A stretch of DNA of 64,000 nucleotides, taken from the NCBI GenBank assembly GCA_029959085.1, contig JARWIR010000003.1, forward strand, positions 32,069,505-32,133,504, given 5' to 3'. The notes beneath the pieces are model-generated. The model saw only the letters and a list, made by a program, of their open reading frames with translations. It was not told where the DNA came from and searched no databases. How positions within the stretch are numbered: the stretch's first letter is position 1; each line of letters opens with the position of its first letter. The position numbers were made by a program, and so were the translations under genes. The stretch is from Nemophila menziesii. Taxonomy: Eukaryota > Streptophyta > Magnoliopsida > Boraginales > Hydrophyllaceae. This document shows positions 59,085 to 64,000 of this stretch, piece after piece.

Positions 59085-60300
59085 TTGTTTGGAGGAAGGG
59101 GAGAGGGTGTTAATTGAGGAAGATTTTACAGACGAGGAGATTCGGGTAGCGGTATTTCAGTCTAATCCAAATAAAGCTCCTGGAAGACGGAATTTCAGCA
59201 GCCTTTTATCAAAAATGTTGGGATATTGTAGGTTCAGACATTTGTAGAGAGATTAGGGATGCGGTTCGAAAAGGAATAGTTACACCCAACCTGAATGTAA
59301 CATTAATTCACTTGATTCCTAAAGTGAAGGATCCGGAAATTGTTGGGCAGCTCCGGCCAATCAGTCTTATTAATGTACCGATTAAATTTATCATGAAGGC
59401 TATGGTGAATAGGATCCGCCCTTTTCTTGCTGAAAGGATTGGGCCTAATCAGAGTAGCTTTTTACCGGGCCGGTCAACCATCGATAATATAGTTCTGGTG
59501 CAGGAGGTAGACCATCGAATGCAAACACTCACGTCGAAAAAGGGCTACATGGCACTAAGGATTGATTTAGCAAAAGCTTATGATAAACTGAGCTGGAGTT
59601 TTATAGAGGACACGATATCTTTTTTCGGCTTTTCGGAGTCGTGGGTGAAGCTTATTATGTCGTCTATGGATACAAACAGGATGAGCGTACTTTGGGATGG
59701 GGAACCACTTGAGGCTTTTACACCACAACGAGGAATTCGGTAGGGAGATCCTTTGTCCCCTTATATTTTCGTTCTTTGTATGGAAAGACTATCTATGTTA
59801 ATACAAGGACTTTGTGATAGTGGTGAATGGTTGCCCATTCGTCTCCATCAGCAAGGTCCTTTGATATCTCATATGTTCTTTGCAGATTACCTGCTTCTTT
59901 TTGCGGAAGCTACGGAAGCTCAGGTGGATTTAATCAAAGAGGTGCTAAGGGTGTTTTGCGAGGAAGCGGGTCAGACGGTTAGCGAGGAAAAATCACTGAT
60001 CTATTTCTCGAGAAATGTAGCAAAAAATACCGCGGAAGAGCTAGCAAGGAAAAGTGGGTTCACGGAAAGCGACTCCTTGGGTGTGTATCTAGGGGCGCCA
60101 ATCCGATCGGCACGGTTACCTAGAGGTTTTGTCAAAAAAATTACAGCTAAGCTAATATGCAGAGTAAACTACCCAATTGGAAGAGCCAGAACCTCTCAAT
60201 TGCGGGAAGAATTACACTTGCACAATCGGTGCTAACAGCTATACCGACTTATGTTATGCAAACAATGAAACTCCCGATTCATGTTTGTGACCGATGTTAA
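59085..60300 (+). pseudogene. LINE reverse transcriptase, inactivated
   Basis: Frames read LIEEDFTDEEIRVAVFQSNP and NKAPG, then after a one-base shift DGISAAFYQKCW, LIPKVKDPE, LRPISLIN, IGPNQSSFLPGRSTIDNI and LRIDLAKAYDKLSW. An in-frame TAG (59741-59743) interrupts RG-GDPLSPYIF. The catalytic FADD reads FADY, so the second Asp is lost. It continues to SIAGRITLAQSVLTAIPTY near 60270 and stops without RNase H. Three independent lesions make it dead. The sequence is only moderately decayed. Confidence 0.88.
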
Positions 60301-60496
60301 AACTGTTCACCAACTCATATATTCTCCAAGTCCGAACTGAACTGTCTTTGAAAGATCAAGATTGTCCTTGAAGATATCAAAAATATAAATGAAACCCACA
60401 ACGATATTCAAATATATGGAATAAGAACATCTAATAAAGTAACAGACCGGCGGGTGAAATCTTATTCTAATTTATCCCTTCTCCCGACATGATATT

Positions 60497-60999
60497 TTTT
60501 TTCATTACAAGGGAGATCCTAGTGGATCATGAAATGCAATACATGAAACAAGGGTTTTCTAGTCTAACATATCAAAAGCTAAACCAGGACTATAAATCAT
60601 TCGCGGGGTCTTCCATCCCATCCGATCGCGCGTGATGATGCTCCATAAACCCTCCGGTGGGTTATCATATCTACGAAAGGATTCCACCTGTGTATTTTCC
60701 ATTTTGGCTAGCCAGTCAGCGCAAACGTTGCCTTCTCTAAATATACTTCTCACCTTGAAGTCTGGATTTCGTTCAAGGATTTGATTAATCCGTCGGATCC
60801 AATACACCATCGGACCCCGTTCTTACTCCCCCTTACCAATCAAGTCAATCACCTCCTGCGAATCTGTCTCACTTCCACTACCTTCAATCCAATCTCTTCC
60901 ACTAGTTCTAGTCCACGCCCAAGTGCTATGATTTCTATTCCCGTTACCAATTCACAATCAATTCTCATCGAGAAACCTTCAATCCAAGTATCTTCCTCA
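60497..60999 (-). mobile_element. 5'-truncated LINE insertion (RNase H end)
   Basis: Flanked by an exact 17-bp target duplication TCTCCCGACATGATATT at 60480-60496 and 61000-61016. A T-run (poly(A) of the minus-strand element) lies against the left copy. The minus strand encodes RNase H text: SMRIDCELVTGIEIIALGRG, and after a frameshift IFREGNVCADWLAKMENTQ, ending SPGLAFDMLD. It is a typical 5'-truncated target-primed insertion and, judging by the perfect duplication, young. Confidence 0.88.
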
Positions 61000-61019
61000 T
61001 CTCCCGACATGATATTGTA

Positions 61020-61888
61020 ATGTCCTAAACTAAATAAACTTTTATCTATCGTTTGTAACAACTTAAACAACTTTAATGGTTTTTAGCTCCACTAATTAAA
61101 AAAAAAACTTTTATCTATCGTTGATATATATGGGATGGGATGACCCCACCTGAACTTGGTTTTTAATATATTAGACCCTTCTACCTAAAAAAAAATCTCA
61201 ATACCTCAAATCCAAACAAAGCTTTACTACAAATAAAAAAATTATCTATATAAATAGAAGGAAATTTCCTTCAATAGCTCTTGAGAAACCTGAGAGGACG
61301 ACTTATAATGAAAACAGAAAATGTCATTGTATATTTGTATTTGATATAACCGACTAAGCCTAGTGTGATAACTGATACATCAACATCAGATTTGGTTTAC
61401 ATGTAAAGACAATAGTGCCAATTTCTAACGGAAAAGAATATCATTCTTCCCAATTGGGCAACTGTCTAGATTTTTAATCAAAATCTCCACGCAAGTTCAT
61501 TTAGCTCCTATTATAACACTGCTTAAAAATCATATGACAAAAGTTTCTCCAAAATTCAAAAGAATATAATTGTGCCATAAATTTTCTCAATCACAAATTT
61601 GAGTTAAAAGTCGTTCATATGCATACAAATTCTATATTTAAACATATGAACTACTAAAATCCTTGATAATCATTTACTCAATTAAAGTATATAACAAAAA
61701 ATACAGTTGTTAAGCAGTAAAGTTTGTTCAATACTATATAAAGTAAAATTCACTCAATTTTTATCAAACATTTGGTGATGATGTGAGGATAGACAAAATA
61801 CTAGGACAACGTTAACTTTACCAAAAACACAACCCATGTCAGCTTTTTATAATTAATTAACCCCAACCAAAAATATATCAGTAAAGTA
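61020..61888. other. NF-YB3 3' UTR and intergenic
   Basis: AT-rich. The part next to 61889 is the 3' flank of the minus-strand NF-YB3 gene. No other gene is seen. Confidence 0.45.
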
Positions 61889-62485
61889 CTACCTCAAAGC
61901 TCCTCCTCCTCCACCACCTCCACCACCGCCTCCACCGCCACCCATACCCATCTGATGAAACGAACCAGAACCATACATCTGTCCTTGATGGTGTTGCTGT
62001 TGGTGTGGATAAATCATTCCACCACCATATATCCCACCACCACCGCCATCATATCCACCTCCAGAACTTACTCCTCCACCACTTCCACCACCACCTCCTC
62101 CACTACTCCCATCCTTTTCACCTGGCCGTCCTCCCATAGTTGTCTTCTCACCTTCCATCTCTCTATACTTAGCTAAGTAAACCTTTAACGGCTCAACATA
62201 TTCTTCGAATCCTAAAGTAGTCATTGCCCAAAGCAAGTCGTCTCCATTAATCGTCTTCCTCTTCTCTCTTTGACACTTGTCTGAAGCCTCACCGGTGATG
62301 AAACTGATGAACTCCGACACACACTCTTGCACTGTTTCCTTTGCGTCTTTCGATATTTTAGCGTTCGCTGGTAAAGCTTTTTTCATGATCCTGCTCACGT
62401 TCGCTATCGGCAAAAACCTGTCCTGCTCTCTTGCAGATGCACTCTCGCTGTGATGTCCTCCTGACTCGTTATCCGAATCCGCCAT
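61889..62485 (-). CDS. NF-YB3: NF-YB transcription factor subunit (NF-YB3-like)
   Basis: Intronless, 198 residues. It starts [10 protein letters not shown], followed by the NF-YB histone-fold core at about 19-114: [78 protein letters not shown]. Lys46 stands where LEC1-type NF-YBs have Asp, so it is the non-LEC1 class. The N-terminus and core match the NF-YB2/3 group best. The tail is Gly-rich with runs of up to about 14 Gly and His/Gln patches. NF-YB pairs with NF-YC, and the dimer joins NF-YA at CCAAT boxes or CONSTANS-type proteins in flowering control. The gene appears intact. Confidence 0.96.
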   Translation of the reverse strand: MADSDNESGGHHSESASAREQDRFLPIANVSRIMKKALPANAKISKDAKETVQECVSEFISFITGEASDKCQREKRKTINGDDLLWAMTTLGFEEYVEPLKVYLAKYREMEGEKTTMGGRPGEKDGSSGGGGGGSGGGVSSGGGYDGGGGGIYGGGMIYPHQQQHHQGQMYGSGSFHQMGMGGGGGGGGGGGGGGALR

Positions 62486-64000
62486 TTTTCAAGCACCAAT
62501 CAATAACCAAACTGTCGACTATGGGGAAAAAGGACAACAAACAGAGAGCGGGAAAATCATATATTTTGGCGGGAAAATCGAGCTGATTTTGATGTGTTTG
62601 GATAATGTCAGGCTAGGGTTTTGAAGGAAGGGTGGCTCCGGGAAGATTGGGGGTGGGAGGAAAGAGAGATTGCAGTGTCCGTTGGATTGAGTAGCAGAAT
62701 ATAAAGAACGGTGAGGAGATGTGGAGGATTTAAGGCCGTTTATTTCTTGATAAGAAGAGATTACGTGGATGTATAGGAAGCCGTTAGATGACCGTAGGGT
62801 AGAGTGATCTAGACGGTTCAAGAATCAGTCACGTGGATGTTGGTGGAGGTGGGTGGTGGATATATTAGTACAGTAACAGTAGGAAGGAAGACTTTGCTTT
62901 ATCTATTTAATAGTAAATAAATGAAAGTTGAAAGTTTTATTACAAATATTTATTTGGCTTTAGGGACAAATTTTTGTTTTAGGACAAATATTTAAAGAAT
63001 CTTTTAGCGGCAAAGGTCAACATGAAGTTTTGGCTTACAGTTGAAGCTGTTGCTCGTTTAACGATAAAAATGGTAAAATTATAGTACATGATTTTGGTGT
63101 TTCCTGATCTTGTTCCACAATCTCAAATTGCAAATTGAGGAATATCGAACTTTATCAAAGTGGTTGTTGCACTTTAAAGGGATGCTAATTGCTAAAGATG
63201 CATGTTGGATATTTTGATGTGGATGTGGCACTCTTTCTCACTTTGCAATTCCACTTCTTAGTTCTTACCTATTCGAGAGTGTTATGGTAGGAAATGCAAA
63301 TTTAATTGACTTCAAAATACAAGAGTGTTATAGTAAGATATGTAATTTTTATTGACTTCAAAATACAAAGGACCAAATTTTTAAAATCTCTATACAAATA
63401 AAATTCGGGTAAAAAACTTTATAAGACCCTAGATGAGGTCGGGTTTCTATTTTAAAACCTATAGTTAAATGTTCGGTTAGTATCAGGTTAAGACAAATTA
63501 AATATAAAAAGGAGGTCTTACTTTCTAAAACCCTACAACATATAACTTAACAAACTAAAACCCAACTTCCAACATCCCATTATAACCTAACTATTATAAA
63601 GCAAAAAACCCAAAATATCCCTTCTTCACATTGAATAACAAATAATCAAAACAAAAACACCAAGTAGTATTTCACCGAATCCCAAACCTCACTCTTTTCT
63701 CTGTAACCTCTCTCGACCCTCTCTCTCCCCTCCTACTCACCTCCACACCAGCTCTCCACCATGCCCGCCACCTTCCCTCTCCCTCTTCCCCTTCCAACCT
63801 TCTCAACTACCCACCATCCCACCGCTCCACTATAGCCTTCCACCTTCTTCTCCCTCTCCTCCTTCCTTCTTCACCCTATCTCGCCTGAAGATGACCACTG
63901 CCGCCACCGTGAAGACCGCGAACCAGGCCACCATCTTCCATCTCAATCCTGTTTAGATCTCGTCTTCCATCTCAGATCCCGTTCGCGAACCAGGCCACCG
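62486..64000. other. NF-YB3 upstream region and distal intergenic
   Basis: 62486-63000 should hold the NF-YB3 promoter and 5' UTR, read leftward; I did not find a clear TATA box. From 63690 the sequence becomes CT/CCACC-rich with a CGAACCAGGCCACC unit repeated at 63921 and 63985, perhaps the 5' UTR of a gene or element beyond the window. Confidence 0.4.

Noticed and set aside
59085..61016. A single twin-primed (5'-inverted) LINE
   Set aside because: The target duplication encloses only the minus-strand piece, and the order of pieces is wrong for twin priming.

Overview
The window is nuclear DNA of a flowering plant, most likely a eudicot. The evidence is host genes with plant-type introns (a cytosolic ribosomal protein gene, an NF-YB3 orthologue, an F-box/DUF295 gene, a MORF-family remnant) sitting in a dense bed of plant transposable elements. 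The species cannot be told from the sequence. I see no rRNA gene, true tRNA gene, CRISPR array or organellar block.

Layout. 1-3.4 kb: intergenic DNA with a LINE tail. 3.4-10.4 kb: a decayed Sirevirus-like Copia element on the minus strand, interrupted by a long-TIR MULE, a solo LTR and a hAT element. 11.6-12.7 kb: intact four-exon RPL23 (uL14). 13.4-18.8 kb: LINE remnants, one inserted into another with a visible target duplication. 18.9-23.4 kb: non-autonomous hAT and two nested Harbinger-type elements. 24.8 kb: a small plant protein gene. 25.2-32.7 kb: MULE MITEs and a CACTA-like region that also holds a broken VIM/ORTHRUS (UHRF1-type) gene fragment. 34.3-48.3 kb: a head-to-tail array of a young, pol-less Sirevirus-like element (LTR-internal-LTR-internal-LTR-partial internal, 5404-bp period). 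48.3-49.7 kb: probable CACTA end with a hAT MITE inside. 50.1-51.3 kb: F-box/DUF295 gene. 51.8-52.9 kb: 5'-truncated but splice-competent MORF2/9-like gene. 53.2-53.7 kb: a 36-bp minisatellite. 55.8 kb: a tRNA-derived SINE. 56.6-58.6 kb: Ty3-type LTR, primer site and gag remnant. 59-61 kb: two unrelated LINE pieces in opposite orientation. 61.9-62.5 kb: NF-YB3, minus strand.

The host genes do not form a pathway; they are islands between transposons. The strongest candidate for something unusual is the triple-LTR array. Its two-gene internal region keeps gag and a second protein with a proline-rich N-terminus, coiled coil and RS-like tail (resembling Sirevirus envelope-like ORFs), but has no protease, integrase or reverse transcriptase. 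Its copies are almost identical, and the last is truncated into a chimeric reading frame.
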